Origin: an uncultured Desulfobacterales bacterium
Lineage (GTDB): Bacteria > Desulfobacterota > Desulfobacteria > Desulfobacterales > SpSt-501
DNA: 49,952 nt
Direction: 5' to 3'
NCBI GenBank assembly: GCA_938048455.1
Contig: CALIUY010000015.1
Location: 1-49,952 of the forward strand
Shown piece by piece: positions 16,215-27,224 of this stretch. Positions within the stretch are counted from its first letter, which is position 1. The number at the start of each line of letters is the position of its first letter. Both the position numbers and the translations under genes were made by a program. The notes below the pieces were generated by a model. That model searched no databases. It was not told where the DNA came from and was given only the letters and a program-made list of their open reading frames with translations.

Positions 16215-17570
16215 TCATGCGCCGTCGGCCACGGCGCGCGCGAAGAGCCGAGCGCGCCTATCCAGCCGGGACACGAAGCCTACCTCCAAATCCACGAACC
16301 ATGCCGCCGTGAAGGAACTGCGGTCGCAGCTCCAGAGCGCCTTCTGGCGGCGAGCGAAAGGCGCTTCGGCGCAGAAGTCCGCTCCGTGCGGGGTGGGCGC
16401 GATCAGGGAAAGCAGTTCCTCGACCGTCGGCAGCCGCCACGTGGCGATGCCGCCGAAACCCTCGCGGTTCAGCGTGGCGACATAGTCGCGGGCTTCCCGC
16501 CAGGGGATCGGGTAGGGGCTTCCCCCGCGCTGCCAGATCAGCCCCAGGGCGGGGTCGCAGAGCATTTCCGCGCCCCGGGGCTCGAAGAGGCGGGCGGCGT
16601 AGGTGCGGGGGCGAAGGATCTCGTCCAGCCCGAACCGCTCCTGCGCCTCGGAGGGGGAGATTTTCAGCGAACGGGATCGCGGCCGGCTTTGCGCAGCCCC
16701 CGGTTCGGCGGAAGAGAAGGAGACGGACGCCGCCGAGGCGCAGGTGCGCTCCCGGCGTTGTTTCCAGGCGGCCTCGAGCGCTTCCAGCGACGCGTTCGCC
16801 TCGGCCGCGGAAGAAAATCTTCCGGCGGGATCGGGGTCGAGGAGCCGTTCGAAAAAGGCGATCCAGCCGTGGTCCAGGTCGGGGTTCAAGAGCAGAGCCT
16901 CACGGCCGAAATCCGATCCCGGAAGCCTTCCGGTCAACAGCCGGTAAAGGGTCACCCCGAAGGCGTAGAGGTCGGCCCGGCCGTCCGCCGCTTCGGGGTC
17001 CCGCTCCTGCTCGGGAGCGGCATACCAGGGGGAGCCGACGTTCAGGTGGGAGGGTCGGGACCGGCGTTCGCCGCGCAACCGCGAAAGCCCGAAGTCGGCG
17101 ATCCGCACCGCGCCGCGTTCATCGAGCAGCAGGTTGAAGGGTTTGATGTCGAGGTGCACGATGCCGTGATGGTGCAGGTAAGCGAGTCCGTCCAGCGTTT
17201 CGCGGGCGATTTCCAGCGCCCGGTCGATGCGCAGGATGCGCGAGGGGAGCTCCGCCCGCGGGCGCTCTCCGATCAGAATCCCCACGTTCAAGAAATGATG
17301 ATCCATCACGGCGAACGGCCGCCCGTCGGCTTCGTCGTAATCGTGGACCGAAAGCAAGTGGGGATGGCTCAGTCGGGCCATTTTCACGGCTTCGCCGAGG
17401 AACATCTCGCGCAGGGCGTTCTCCCCGAGCAGACGGACAAGCAGGGGGTCGGGTTCGAGCCGTTTCAAGGCGGCCATGCGGCCGATCGGCGGCAGCTCGA
17501 CCAGATAAACACGGCTCATGCCCCCGCGGCCGAGCAGCCCGCGGACGATGTAGCGTCCGATCCGTTTCAT
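16215..17570 (-). CDS. Ser/Thr protein kinase (Hanks type, non-RD) with C-terminal DUF1566-like domain
   Basis: 451 aa from the ATG at 17568-17570, which overlaps the upstream stop. Kinase domain at 5-270: Gly-loop GRGGMSRV (14-21), Lys36 in AALKRLEP, Glu60, catalytic loop VHLDIKPFNLLL (138-149) and DFG at 159-161, then VGSPWYAAPEQ. The HRD motif is HLD, so it is a non-RD kinase unlikely to need activation-loop phosphorylation. A low-complexity linker leads to a tail from about 325 (PALGLIWQRGGSPYPIPWRE, ATWRLPTVEELLSLI), the DUF1566/Lcl C-terminal pattern. No membrane segment seen. It shares an operon with a phosphoesterase and pilD. Confidence 0.88.
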   Translation of the reverse strand: MKRIGRYIVRGLLGRGGMSRVYLVELPPIGRMAALKRLEPDPLLVRLLGENALREMFLGEAVKMARLSHPHLLSVHDYDEADGRPFAVMDHHFLNVGILIGERPRAELPSRILRIDRALEIARETLDGLAYLHHHGIVHLDIKPFNLLLDERGAVRIADFGLSRLRGERRSRPSHLNVGSPWYAAPEQERDPEAADGRADLYAFGVTLYRLLTGRLPGSDFGREALLLNPDLDHGWIAFFERLLDPDPAGRFSSAAEANASLEALEAAWKQRRERTCASAASVSFSSAEPGAAQSRPRSRSLKISPSEAQERFGLDEILRPRTYAARLFEPRGAEMLCDPALGLIWQRGGSPYPIPWREARDYVATLNREGFGGIATWRLPTVEELLSLIAPTPHGADFCAEAPFARRQKALWSCDRSSFTAAWFVDLEVGFVSRLDRRARLFARAVADGA

Positions 17571-18295
17571 CGGCAAAGCCTTCGCGCGTGTTCCGGCGGC
17601 AGCCCCCGGGCGAGGATCTTGGCCGCCGCGGCCGGGGCGTCATAGGCCACACAGCGGATCTCCAGCGTTCCGCGGTCCTCGTCCCAGAGAACATACTTCG
17701 CCCGCGGATCCCCGTCCCGGGGCTGGCCGACGCTTCCCACGTTGACGAGATAGCGCGATTGGGGATCGAGGGCATATTCCCCCTCGCTCAGCGCTTCTTC
17801 CTGCACTTCCCGCTCCCGGAGGCGGTAGAGGCCGAGGAGATGGGTGTGGCCCACGAAGCAGAGGCGCTCCGGAAAAGAGGCGAAACGGGTGGCGAGGTCG
17901 ATCCTGGGGATTTCGAAAAGGTAAGTGGTCGGCGAGTCGGGAGGAAAGCCGTGCACCAGCCGCAGCCCGTGAACGGAAAGAAAAGGCGGCAGGGCGGCGA
18001 GAAAGGCCCGGATGTCGGATCGCAGCCAGGACAGGCTGAGCGCCAGCGAACGTCGGGCCGCCGGATTGAACCAATCGAGCGTGGAGGGGTCGAGCGCCGC
18101 AAGCTCGTGATTTCCCAACACCGAAGGGATTCCCCGGGCGATCAGGAGCTCGACGACCTCCTCGGGCTGAGCGCCGTAGCCGATGTTGTCTCCCAAGCTG
18201 TAAAGGGCATCGACGCGGCGCCTTTCGAGATCCTCGAGAACCGCCTGGAAAGCGTCCAGATTGCCGTGGATGTCCGAAAAAATGGCCAGTCGCAT
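17567..18295 (-). CDS. Calcineurin-like metallophosphoesterase
   Basis: 242 aa with all five metallophosphatase blocks: FSDIHGNLDAF (residues 6-16), YSLGDNIGYGAQPEE, VLGNHE, LVHGF and FVGHTHLLGL. This DIHGN type is often annotated as a YfcE-like or Ap4A-hydrolase-like phosphoesterase; the substrate could be a nucleotide or a phosphoprotein. Its TGA overlaps the kinase ATG, so translation is coupled and it may reverse the kinase's work, which is inference from position. It starts 21 bases after pilD. Confidence 0.88.
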   Translation of the reverse strand: MRLAIFSDIHGNLDAFQAVLEDLERRRVDALYSLGDNIGYGAQPEEVVELLIARGIPSVLGNHELAALDPSTLDWFNPAARRSLALSLSWLRSDIRAFLAALPPFLSVHGLRLVHGFPPDSPTTYLFEIPRIDLATRFASFPERLCFVGHTHLLGLYRLREREVQEEALSEGEYALDPQSRYLVNVGSVGQPRDGDPRAKYVLWDEDRGTLEIRCVAYDAPAAAAKILARGLPPEHARRLCR

Positions 18296-18316
18296 GGGCG
18301 TTGGGCAAGCCCCGCT

Positions 18317-19075
18317 TCAGCCGAGTGTCCCGAGATACCAGCGCATGAGCTCGGGGCCGCGGAAGAGGTAAGCGATCGCGCCGATCGAAAGAAAGGGGCC
18401 GAAAGGCACGGCGGCTTTCATCCCCTCCGTGCGCCGCAGCATGACCGCAAGCCCCGCAAGCGTGCCGGTGAGCGAGGCGATGAACAGGGTTACGGCGACG
18501 CCCTTCCAGCCGAGAAAAGCCCCGATCATGGCCAGAAGCTTGATGTCGCCGCCGCCCATGCCTTCACGCCGTGCCAGCCACTGGTAGCCCCAGGCGACCA
18601 GAAAAAGAACCCCCCCGCCCAGCAGAAGGCCGATCAGCGCGTCGGTCGGCGGCACCAGGCCGGGACCGAAGCTTGCGGCCAAACCGAGGAGGATGCCCGG
18701 AAGCGAAATGACATCCGGGATGATGTGGTGGTCGAGGTCGATGAAGGTGACCACCAGCAGCGCACAGACCAGAAGGAAGCTTACGAGCGCCGTCGCATCG
18801 AGCCCGAAGCGCAGAATCGTGAGCGCCCCGAAGGATCCGGTCAAAAGCTCGACCAGGGGATAGCGCCAGGGGATGCGGCTTCCGCAATCCCGGCAACGGC
18901 CTTTGAGCAGGATATAGCTCAGCACCGGGATATTGTCCCAGGGCCGAATGGGGCTGCCGCACTGCGGGCAGCGGGAACGCGGCCGGACGACGGAAAGCGA
19001 GAGGGGGAGACGATGGATGCAGACGTTTAAGAAACTGCCCACGAGCAAGCCGACCACGAATCCGATCCATTCCAT
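18317..19075 (-). CDS. pilD: Type IV prepilin peptidase / N-methyltransferase
   Basis: About 252 aa from the ATG at 19073-19075, which puts VGLLVGSFLNVCIHRLP right after the start; an ATG at 19109-19111 would add 12 residues. Two Cys pairs (CPQCG and CRDCG) form the zinc site of the methyltransferase domain. The aspartic protease Asp residues are in DLDHHIIPDVI and GGGDIKLLAMIGAFLGW. About six to eight membrane segments. It cleaves and methylates prepilin-like proteins at the inner membrane, so type IV pili or type II secretion exist elsewhere. First gene of the pilD-phosphoesterase-kinase operon. Confidence 0.94.
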   Translation of the reverse strand: MEWIGFVVGLLVGSFLNVCIHRLPLSLSVVRPRSRCPQCGSPIRPWDNIPVLSYILLKGRCRDCGSRIPWRYPLVELLTGSFGALTILRFGLDATALVSFLLVCALLVVTFIDLDHHIIPDVISLPGILLGLAASFGPGLVPPTDALIGLLLGGGVLFLVAWGYQWLARREGMGGGDIKLLAMIGAFLGWKGVAVTLFIASLTGTLAGLAVMLRRTEGMKAAVPFGPFLSIGAIAYLFRGPELMRWYLGTLG

Positions 19076-19179
19076 GGGTGACGAAACCCTCAGCGCTTCA
19101 TGAAAGTGCATTCTTTTCGCCGTACCGCTTCACCCTCGCCCGTCGGGAAAACCGTTGCGGAACGGCCTGCCGTTTTCGG

Positions 19180-19207
19180 TTGCAATGCCGTTTCGATGCT
19201 ATACAAT
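19180..19207 (+). promoter_or_regulatory. Promoter of lon
   Basis: -35 TTGCAA (19180-19185), 16-base spacer, -10 TACAAT (19202-19207, 5 of 6). It lies 109 bases before the lon ATG. There is no CIRCE element and no obvious heat-shock sigma site. Confidence 0.55.
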
Positions 19208-19218
19208 ACCCTGTATAG
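19199..19218 (+). promoter_or_regulatory. Inverted repeat over the lon -10, candidate operator
   Basis: CTATACA (19199-19205) and TGTATAG (19212-19218) are perfect 7-base inverted arms with a 6-base spacer. The left arm covers the -10, so a dimeric repressor bound here would block lon transcription. The regulator is unknown. Confidence 0.5.
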
Positions 19219-19315
19219 ACGACTTTCGTGGAATTTCCCAACTCCTTTTTCCGGTTGCGCCGCCTTCCGGGGACGCAACCGGCTTTTGTTCTTGTAGAAA
19301 GCCGAGATTCCACCC

Positions 19316-21745
<2,430 letters not shown>

Positions 21746-21749
21746 GACG

Positions 21750-22502
21750 ATGAGGATCCTCGCTCTCGACACCTCGACGCGAAGCTGCTCTGTCGCCCTG
21801 CTGGCGGATGCGGAGATCCGGGTGGAGACGGCCGTGCGCCTGCCCGAAACGCACTCCGTCCACCTGCTGGCGCTGGTCGAACACGCCATGCGGCTTGCGG
21901 GCTGGCGTCCCGGGCAACTCGACGGCCTCGGCGTCTGCGTGGGCCCGGGATCGTTCACCGGTTTGCGCATCGGGATTGCGACCGCCAAGGGCATCGCCGG
22001 TGCGGCCGGGATTCCCTGCATCGGCGTCGGCAGCCTCGAGGCCCTGGCAGCATCGCTTCTGCCCCGGAACGGGCGCATCTGCAGCCTGATCGACGCTCGG
22101 CGCGGCGAGCTCTATGCCGCGGTTTATCGGGCCGCAGGGGAGCGGCTCGAACCGCTCGCTCCGGAGCGTGTGCTGACGATCCAGGCGCTGCTCGAAAGCC
22201 TCAAGGGCCCGCATCTCTTCATCGGCGACGGCGTGACCCCTCATGCCGAGACGATCCGGCGTGTATTGGGAGATCAGGCCCGCTTCGCTCCCGTCGGGCA
22301 GAACGATCCCCGCGCCGGGATAATCGCACGACTTGCCGCCGCACGTCTGCCGCATGCCGCCGATGAGCGGGGCAGGCTTCTGGTTCCCCGATACCTCCGG
22401 CCCTCGGATGCCGAAACCGCCCCTCGGCCCCCCGGAGCTCGGAGAACTGGCGGCACGAAACGCGGTGGGCCTGTGATTGACAAGGATTCAGGCCTAAGAT
22501 AA
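21750..22502 (+). CDS. tsaB: TsaB, partner of TsaD in tRNA t6A synthesis
   Basis: 250 aa. It starts MRILALDTSTRSCSVALLAD and has THSVHLLALVEHAM and the strong TsaB signature GVCVGPGSFTGLRIGIATAK. It is an ASKHA fold lacking the metal-binding His pair of TsaD. It scaffolds TsaD for threonylcarbamoyl transfer. The C-terminal ~40 residues (after RYLRPSDAE) are poorly conserved, and this part of the DNA carries the psd promoter. Confidence 0.93.
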   Translation: MRILALDTSTRSCSVALLADAEIRVETAVRLPETHSVHLLALVEHAMRLAGWRPGQLDGLGVCVGPGSFTGLRIGIATAKGIAGAAGIPCIGVGSLEALAASLLPRNGRICSLIDARRGELYAAVYRAAGERLEPLAPERVLTIQALLESLKGPHLFIGDGVTPHAETIRRVLGDQARFAPVGQNDPRAGIIARLAAARLPHAADERGRLLVPRYLRPSDAETAPRPPGARRTGGTKRGGPVIDKDSGLR

Positions 22503-22505
22503 ATT
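22477..22505 (+). promoter_or_regulatory. Promoter of psd-asd
   Basis: -35 TTGACA (22477-22482), 17-base spacer, -10 TAAATT (22500-22505), at the very end of tsaB. Confidence 0.6.
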
Positions 22506-22542
22506 GCTGCAATTTGCCGGAGATCAAGGAATCGTACCCCAT

Positions 22543-23217
22543 ATGTCCGACGAATACTTTTGGGCCGATCCCCCCCGGCGGACGGCGTTCCCGGTGGCGA
22601 GCGCCGGTTATCCGTTGATCGCCGCCGCGGCCTTCGCCACCTTCGTGTTCGCGCTGCTGCAGCTCACGTTCCCGGCCTTGGTCGGCCTCGCCGGCACCCT
22701 GGCGATCGCGGGGTTTTTCCGGGATCCGGATCGCATCATCCCCCGGCGCCCCGGGCTGATCGTCTCCCCGGCGGACGGCAAGGTCATTTTCGCCGACATC
22801 GTTTCGTCGTGCCCTTTTTGGGAAGGGCCGGCGTTTCAAATCAGCATCTTCATGTCCGTTTTCGACGTTCATGTGAACCGCGTCCCTTGCGAGGGACGCG
22901 TGACCGAAACGAGATACCGGCCGGGCCGGTTCGTTCCCGCGGACCGCGGCGACGCCGCGATGAAAAACGAGCACCACGCCGTGTGGATCGAAACGCCCGA
23001 GGGGCGGCGGATCTGTTTTGTCCAGGTCGCGGGCTTGATCGCCCGGCGGATTCTCTGCACGTTGCAGGAAGGAGAAAGTGTCGTCCGCGGCCAGCGCTGC
23101 GGCATGATCTGTTTCGGGTCCCGCCTCGATGTCTATTTGCCGCGCGAGGTGCGTCCGGCCGTCGCCGTGGGCGACCGGGTGCGATCCGGGACCACGGTGT
23201 TGGCCTCGTTTTCCTAG
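22543..23217 (+). CDS. psd: Phosphatidylserine decarboxylase proenzyme, short (Psd-A) type
   Basis: 224 aa from the ATG at 22543, with AAGGA about 10 bases upstream. One or two membrane segments (about 22-58) precede the conserved RDPDRIIPRRPGLIVSPADG and the catalytic FMSVFDVHVNRVP. The self-cleavage site is Gly192-Ser193 in ICFGSRLDVYLP, where Ser becomes the pyruvoyl group. This compact type has FGS in place of LGST. It makes phosphatidylethanolamine at the inner membrane. The expected partner, phosphatidylserine synthase, is not adjacent; asd follows after 10 bases. Confidence 0.93.
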   Translation: MSDEYFWADPPRRTAFPVASAGYPLIAAAAFATFVFALLQLTFPALVGLAGTLAIAGFFRDPDRIIPRRPGLIVSPADGKVIFADIVSSCPFWEGPAFQISIFMSVFDVHVNRVPCEGRVTETRYRPGRFVPADRGDAAMKNEHHAVWIETPEGRRICFVQVAGLIARRILCTLQEGESVVRGQRCGMICFGSRLDVYLPREVRPAVAVGDRVRSGTTVLASFS

Positions 23218-23227
23218 GAGATGTCCC

Positions 23228-24250
23228 ATGGCTGAGAAGAGCTTTCATGTCGCCGTCGCCGGGGCGACCGGGGCTGTCGGCAACCAGATGATCGCCTGCC
23301 TGGATGAGGCGGATTTTCCTGTCCGCTCGTTGCGTCTGTTCGCCTCGGCGCGCTCCGTCGGCCGAAGCCTGCGCTTCCGGGGAGAGGCCATCCCGGTCGA
23401 GGAGCTGCGGGAAGACTCCTTCCGCGGGATCGATATCGCGCTCTTTTCCGCGGGCGGAAGTGTGAGCGAGAAGTTCGCGCCGCTGGCCGCCGCCGCCGGC
23501 TGTGTCGTCGTCGACAATTCGAGTGCGTGGCGGATGGATCCCGAGGTGCCGCTCGTCGTTCCCGAGGTGAACCCGCATGCGACGGCGGGCTTCCGGCGCA
23601 AGGGGATCATCGCCAACCCCAACTGCTCGACGATCCAGATGGTCGTGGTCTTGAACCCGATCCACCGGCAATACGGCATCCGCCGTGTGGTGGTCTCCAC
23701 CTACCAGTCGGTTTCCGGAACCGGGAAAAAGGCGATCGAGGAGCTCTACGACCAGACCCGGGCCTTGTTGAATTTCCTGCCCGTGCCCCGCTCGGTCTAT
23801 CCGCACCGCATCGCGTTCAACTGCCTGCCGCAGATCGACCGCTTCCTCGATAACGGGTACACCAAGGAAGAGATGAAAATGGTGCACGAAACCCGCAAGA
23901 TTCTCGAGGACCCGACGATCGGCGTCACGGCGACCACCGTGCGCGTTCCGGTTTTTTACGGGCACTCGGAGGCGGTCAACGTGGAGACGCACAAACCTTG
24001 CCCCCCGGAGGAGGTCCGTGAGCTCTTGGCGCGCTCCCCCGGCGTGCTCGTGGTCGACGATCCCGCCTCGGGTCGGTACCCGATGCCGATCGACGCGGCC
24101 GGACAGGACCTGACCTGGGTTGGTCGGATTCGCCGTGACGAATCGATCGAAAACGGGCTCAACCTCTGGGTGGTCGCCGACAATATCCGCAAAGGCGCGG
24201 CGACGAACGCCGTTCAGATCGCCCGGATCCTCGCCCGGGAACATCTTTGA
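23228..24250 (+). CDS. asd: Aspartate-semialdehyde dehydrogenase
   Basis: 340 aa from the ATG at 23228, with AGGAGA upstream. It carries the NADP-binding VAVAGATGAVGNQMI (residues 8-22), FSAGGSVSEKF, VVDNSSAWRM and the catalytic Cys in ANPNCSTIQMV, plus VSTYQSVSGTGKKAIEEL; a His and Arg pair follows in the C-terminal half. It makes aspartate semialdehyde, the branch point to homoserine (hom, 4014-5330), threonine, methionine and lysine. Confidence 0.97.
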   Translation: MAEKSFHVAVAGATGAVGNQMIACLDEADFPVRSLRLFASARSVGRSLRFRGEAIPVEELREDSFRGIDIALFSAGGSVSEKFAPLAAAAGCVVVDNSSAWRMDPEVPLVVPEVNPHATAGFRRKGIIANPNCSTIQMVVVLNPIHRQYGIRRVVVSTYQSVSGTGKKAIEELYDQTRALLNFLPVPRSVYPHRIAFNCLPQIDRFLDNGYTKEEMKMVHETRKILEDPTIGVTATTVRVPVFYGHSEAVNVETHKPCPPEEVRELLARSPGVLVVDDPASGRYPMPIDAAGQDLTWVGRIRRDESIENGLNLWVVADNIRKGAATNAVQIARILAREHL

Positions 24251-24349
24251 CCCGCCTGCGACTTCGACCCGGAGATCTCCCGCGAAAGACGGGATGAAGC
24301 GGATTTTGCCTTGAGCGGCGGAATCCTCGATTCGTACAGGAGAGCATTC

Positions 24350-24817
24350 GTGGAACGCATACCGGTGACGCCGGAAGGCTACGAGGCCATCCGGCGCGAG
24401 TTGGAAAATCTGAAACGGGTGGTCCGCCCCGAAAACATCCGGGCCATCGAGGCCGCCCGGGCTCACGGGGACTTAAGCGAAAACGCCGAATACGCCGCGG
24501 CCAAGGACCGTCAGGGTTTCATCGAGGGACGGATCAGCGAGCTGGAACACAAGCTCGCGCATCTGGAGGTGATCCGGCCTGAGGACGTGGCCCGCGACCG
24601 CGTGGTCTTCGGCTGCCGTGTCCGACTGGAGAATCTCGAGACGGGCCAAGAAGTCGAATACCGGCTGGTAGGTCCGGACGAATCCGATGTCGAGCAGGGG
24701 CGCATCTCGATCACCTCGCCGATCGGGCGTTCGTTGCTCGGCAAAAAGCCGGGCGACGAGGTGACCGTCGATGTGCCCGGAGGAAAGCGCCGCTTCGAAG
24801 TGATCGAAATCCTCTGA
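24350..24817 (+). CDS. greA: Transcript cleavage factor GreA
   Basis: 155 aa. It starts at GTG 24350-24352 with a CAGGAG ribosome site, which gives VERIPVTPEGYEAIRRELEN, the normal GreA N terminus. The coiled-coil tip has the acidic pair in ARAHGDLSENAEYAAAKDRQ, and the C-terminal FKBP-like domain has VEYRLVGPDESDVEQGRISI and SPIGRSLLGKKPGDEV. It rescues backtracked RNA polymerase. It lies upstream of rpoZ, so two RNA-polymerase genes sit together. Confidence 0.96.
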   Translation: MERIPVTPEGYEAIRRELENLKRVVRPENIRAIEAARAHGDLSENAEYAAAKDRQGFIEGRISELEHKLAHLEVIRPEDVARDRVVFGCRVRLENLETGQEVEYRLVGPDESDVEQGRISITSPIGRSLLGKKPGDEVTVDVPGGKRRFEVIEIL

Positions 24818-24890
24818 GCCCTCCCGCCCGGCGGACGCCGGAAACCGAGGGGGGGCGGAGGACATTCGGTATTGGGGGAGGAAACGGCCC

Positions 24891-25100
24891 ATGGCCAGAA
24901 TCACCGTGGAAGACTGTCTCAAAAAGGTTAACAATCGTTTTCTGCTGGTCAATCTCGTCGCCAAGAGGGTGCGGCAGATTCGCGAGGGGTCCGATTACCT
25001 CGTCACCGCCCCCAAGAACGAAGACATCGTGATTTCGCTGCGCGAAGTCGCCGCCGGACGGATCCGGCTCAAGGAGCCGACCCCGGCGTTGGAAGAGTAG
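24891..25100 (+). CDS. rpoZ: RNA polymerase omega subunit
   Basis: 69 aa, starting MARITVEDCLKKVNNRFLLV and continuing NLVAKRVRQIREG, the RpoZ core. A GGGGGAGGAAAC ribosome site precedes the ATG. It helps fold and hold beta-prime and in many bacteria is needed for ppGpp binding. The gene usually next to it (gmk or spoT) is absent here. Confidence 0.95.
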   Translation: MARITVEDCLKKVNNRFLLVNLVAKRVRQIREGSDYLVTAPKNEDIVISLREVAAGRIRLKEPTPALEE

Positions 25101-25109
25101 GGGGCTTTT

Positions 25110-25841
25110 TTGCGGTCGGCGGGTCCGGAATACCCGTCCCTCAACCGGGCCCTGGGAAAGGCGATCCACGACTACGGAATGATCCGGGAGGGGGACCGGA
25201 TCCTGGTCGGCCTCTCGGGCGGCGCCGACAGTCTTTCGTTGTTGTGGATGCTCGCCGAGCGCAGACCGCGGGTGCCCGTACGGTATTCCCTCTGCGCGGT
25301 CTACCTGAACCCGGGGTTTACCGGGGGGGCGGAAAAGGAGCTCGCGGCGTTCTGCGAACGTTTGAACGTGCCGTTCGAGAGCGAGCACACCGATTTCGGT
25401 CTCCGGGGGCACAGCCCGGAGAATCGGGAAAACCCTTGTTTTCTATGCGCGCGCCTGCGGCGCAAGCGGCTGTTCGAATTTGCGGATCGTCTCGGCTGCC
25501 GAACCCTCGCTCTCGGCCACAACCAGGACGACATCATCGAGACGCTGCTCCTGAACATGTTCTATGCGGGGGAAATCAGCACCTTCCGGCCGCGGCAGGA
25601 TATGTTCGAAGGCCGTTTCACCCTGATCCGCCCCTTCGCCTATGCCGGGGAGGCGCTCATCCGCAGGTTCGCGCGACGGCAGGGATTGCCGGTCATGGAG
25701 AATCCCTGTCCTTCGGCCGGCCGATCGCGCCGGGCCGAAATTCGACGCCTCTTGCGCGGCCTCTATCGATCCAATCCCAAGATCCGAGGAAACCTGTTCC
25801 GCGCCCTGCACAACATCCGCCGCGAGTACCTGCCGTCATGA
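25110..25841 (+). CDS. ttcA: TtcA-like tRNA 2-thiocytidine synthetase
   Basis: 243 aa. The TTG start at 25110 is chosen because it keeps the helix ALGKAIHDYGMIREGDRILV before the PP-loop LSGGADSLSL (SGGxDS), and no ATG lies between. It also has the NPCFLCARLRRKRLFEFA cluster-binding CxxC, GHNQDDIIETLLLNMFYAG and PFAYAGEALIRRFA. TtcA family members are Fe-S enzymes thiolating C32 of some tRNAs. A third Cys (MENPCPSAGRSRR) fits the cluster site. It overlaps folE2 by ATGA. Confidence 0.85.
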   Translation: MRSAGPEYPSLNRALGKAIHDYGMIREGDRILVGLSGGADSLSLLWMLAERRPRVPVRYSLCAVYLNPGFTGGAEKELAAFCERLNVPFESEHTDFGLRGHSPENRENPCFLCARLRRKRLFEFADRLGCRTLALGHNQDDIIETLLLNMFYAGEISTFRPRQDMFEGRFTLIRPFAYAGEALIRRFARRQGLPVMENPCPSAGRSRRAEIRRLLRGLYRSNPKIRGNLFRALHNIRREYLPS

Positions 25842-26614
25842 GCATCCCCGATGTCCAGAACGAGCGTGATTTTCGCAACCTCCCGATCAACCAGGTGGGG
25901 ATCAAAAACCTGCGTTATCCGATCACCGTGCGCGACCGCCGGGACGGTTTTCAGCACACGGTCGCCACCATCAACATGTACGTGGACCTGCCGCACGAGA
26001 CGAAAGGCACGCACATGAGCCGCTTCGTCGAGATGCTCCATGTTCTCAAGCCGGAAATTTCGCTCCAGAAATTCGCCGTCATCCTGGAAACCATGAAACG
26101 TCATCTGCAGGCGGCTTCGGCCCATCTGGAGATGTGCTTTCCGTATTTCATCGAGAAAAAAGCGCCGATCAGCCTGGCCGCGGGGCTGATGGACTACTCC
26201 TGCCGCATCGCCGGCTCGAGCGACGCCGCGGGCAGGGTGGATCTGCTCTCCGAGGTCGTCGTCCCGGTTTCCTCGGTTTGCCCCTGCTCGCGGGAAATCA
26301 GCCGCTTCGGCGCCCACAACCAGCGCGGGGAGGTCCGGCTCGCCTTGCGTTTCAAGCGGTTCATCTGGCTGGAGGACATGATCGAATTGGTCGAATCGAG
26401 CGCTTCGAGCGAAGTCTACTCGGTCCTCAAGCGGGTCGACGAGAAATGCATCACCGAGCGCGGATACCAGAATCCGAAATTCGTCGAAGACATCGTGCGC
26501 GACATCGCCCGGCGGCTCGTCTCGGATCCCAACATCACCTGGTTTTCGGTCAGCGCCGAAAATTTCGAATCCATTCACAACCACAGCGCCTACGCGCACA
26601 TCACCTCCGGGTAA
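25838..26614 (+). CDS. folE2: GTP cyclohydrolase FolE2 (type IB)
   Basis: 258 aa. The ATG overlaps the ttcA TGA. Family pattern: INQVGIKNLRYPITVRDR, NMYVDLPHETKGTHMSRFVE, the catalytic Cys in VSSVCPCSREISRFGAHNQR, and NFESIHNHSAYAHI at the end. It converts GTP to dihydroneopterin triphosphate for folate or queuosine, and works with metals other than zinc. No folE or preQ1 element is seen nearby. It converges on dtd with 49 bases between. Confidence 0.96.
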   Translation: MSIPDVQNERDFRNLPINQVGIKNLRYPITVRDRRDGFQHTVATINMYVDLPHETKGTHMSRFVEMLHVLKPEISLQKFAVILETMKRHLQAASAHLEMCFPYFIEKKAPISLAAGLMDYSCRIAGSSDAAGRVDLLSEVVVPVSSVCPCSREISRFGAHNQRGEVRLALRFKRFIWLEDMIELVESSASSEVYSVLKRVDEKCITERGYQNPKFVEDIVRDIARRLVSDPNITWFSVSAENFESIHNHSAYAHITSG

Positions 26615-26663
26615 AGACCAGAGCCCTCCCTTTCCGCGGCGGATCTTCTCTTCGCGCGCGCAC

Positions 26664-27104
26664 TCACGACAGATCGATCACCAGGGTCACGGGCCCGTCG
26701 TTGACGAGATCGACCGCCATCCGGGCCTGGAAGCGGCCGGAGCGCACGGGGACGCCCCGGGCCGCAAGCGTTTCGAGAAAAACTTCGTAGAGCGGATACG
26801 CCTCTTCCGGAGGGGCCGCCCGTGAGAAAGAGGGTCGGCGACCGCTGCGGCAATCGGCCGCCAGCGTGAACTGGGAGACGACCAGCGCCTCGCCGCCCGT
26901 TTCGAGAAGACAGCGCTGGAATCGTCCCGCCGCATCTTCAAAGATCCTCAAGTGCGCCACTTTGTCCGCCAGCGCTTCGGCCTGTTTTGCACCGTCCCCC
27001 CGTTCAATGGCTAAAAAGACCAAAAGACCGTTTCCGATCTCGGCGATCACTTCCTCCCCGACCCGCACCCCGGCTCGGCTGACCCGCTGCACGACGACGC
27101 GCAT
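26664..27104 (-). CDS. dtd: D-aminoacyl-tRNA deacylase
   Basis: 146 aa, starting MRVVVQRVSRAGVRVGEEVI, the Dtd N terminus. It contains LRIFEDAAGRFQRCLLETGG, the active-site VSQFTLAADCRSGRRPSF (SQFTL) and the conserved NDGPVTLVID at the end (NxGPVT). It removes D-amino acids and glycine from mischarged tRNAs in the cytoplasm. The ATG is at 27102-27104. It is divergent from the nucleotide cyclase gene. Confidence 0.96.
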   Translation of the reverse strand: MRVVVQRVSRAGVRVGEEVIAEIGNGLLVFLAIERGDGAKQAEALADKVAHLRIFEDAAGRFQRCLLETGGEALVVSQFTLAADCRSGRRPSFSRAAPPEEAYPLYEVFLETLAARGVPVRSGRFQARMAVDLVNDGPVTLVIDLS

Positions 27105-27224
27105 GGTTCGATTCCGCCCCGCTCTTTGGTGAAACGTTTTTTCCCCGGCCCCGTAAAGAAAAAGTTCCGGAGGGCCGATATCGAAATCGCAAGCGCGTTT
27201 GCGCTCCGGAGCGCCCCTCACGCC

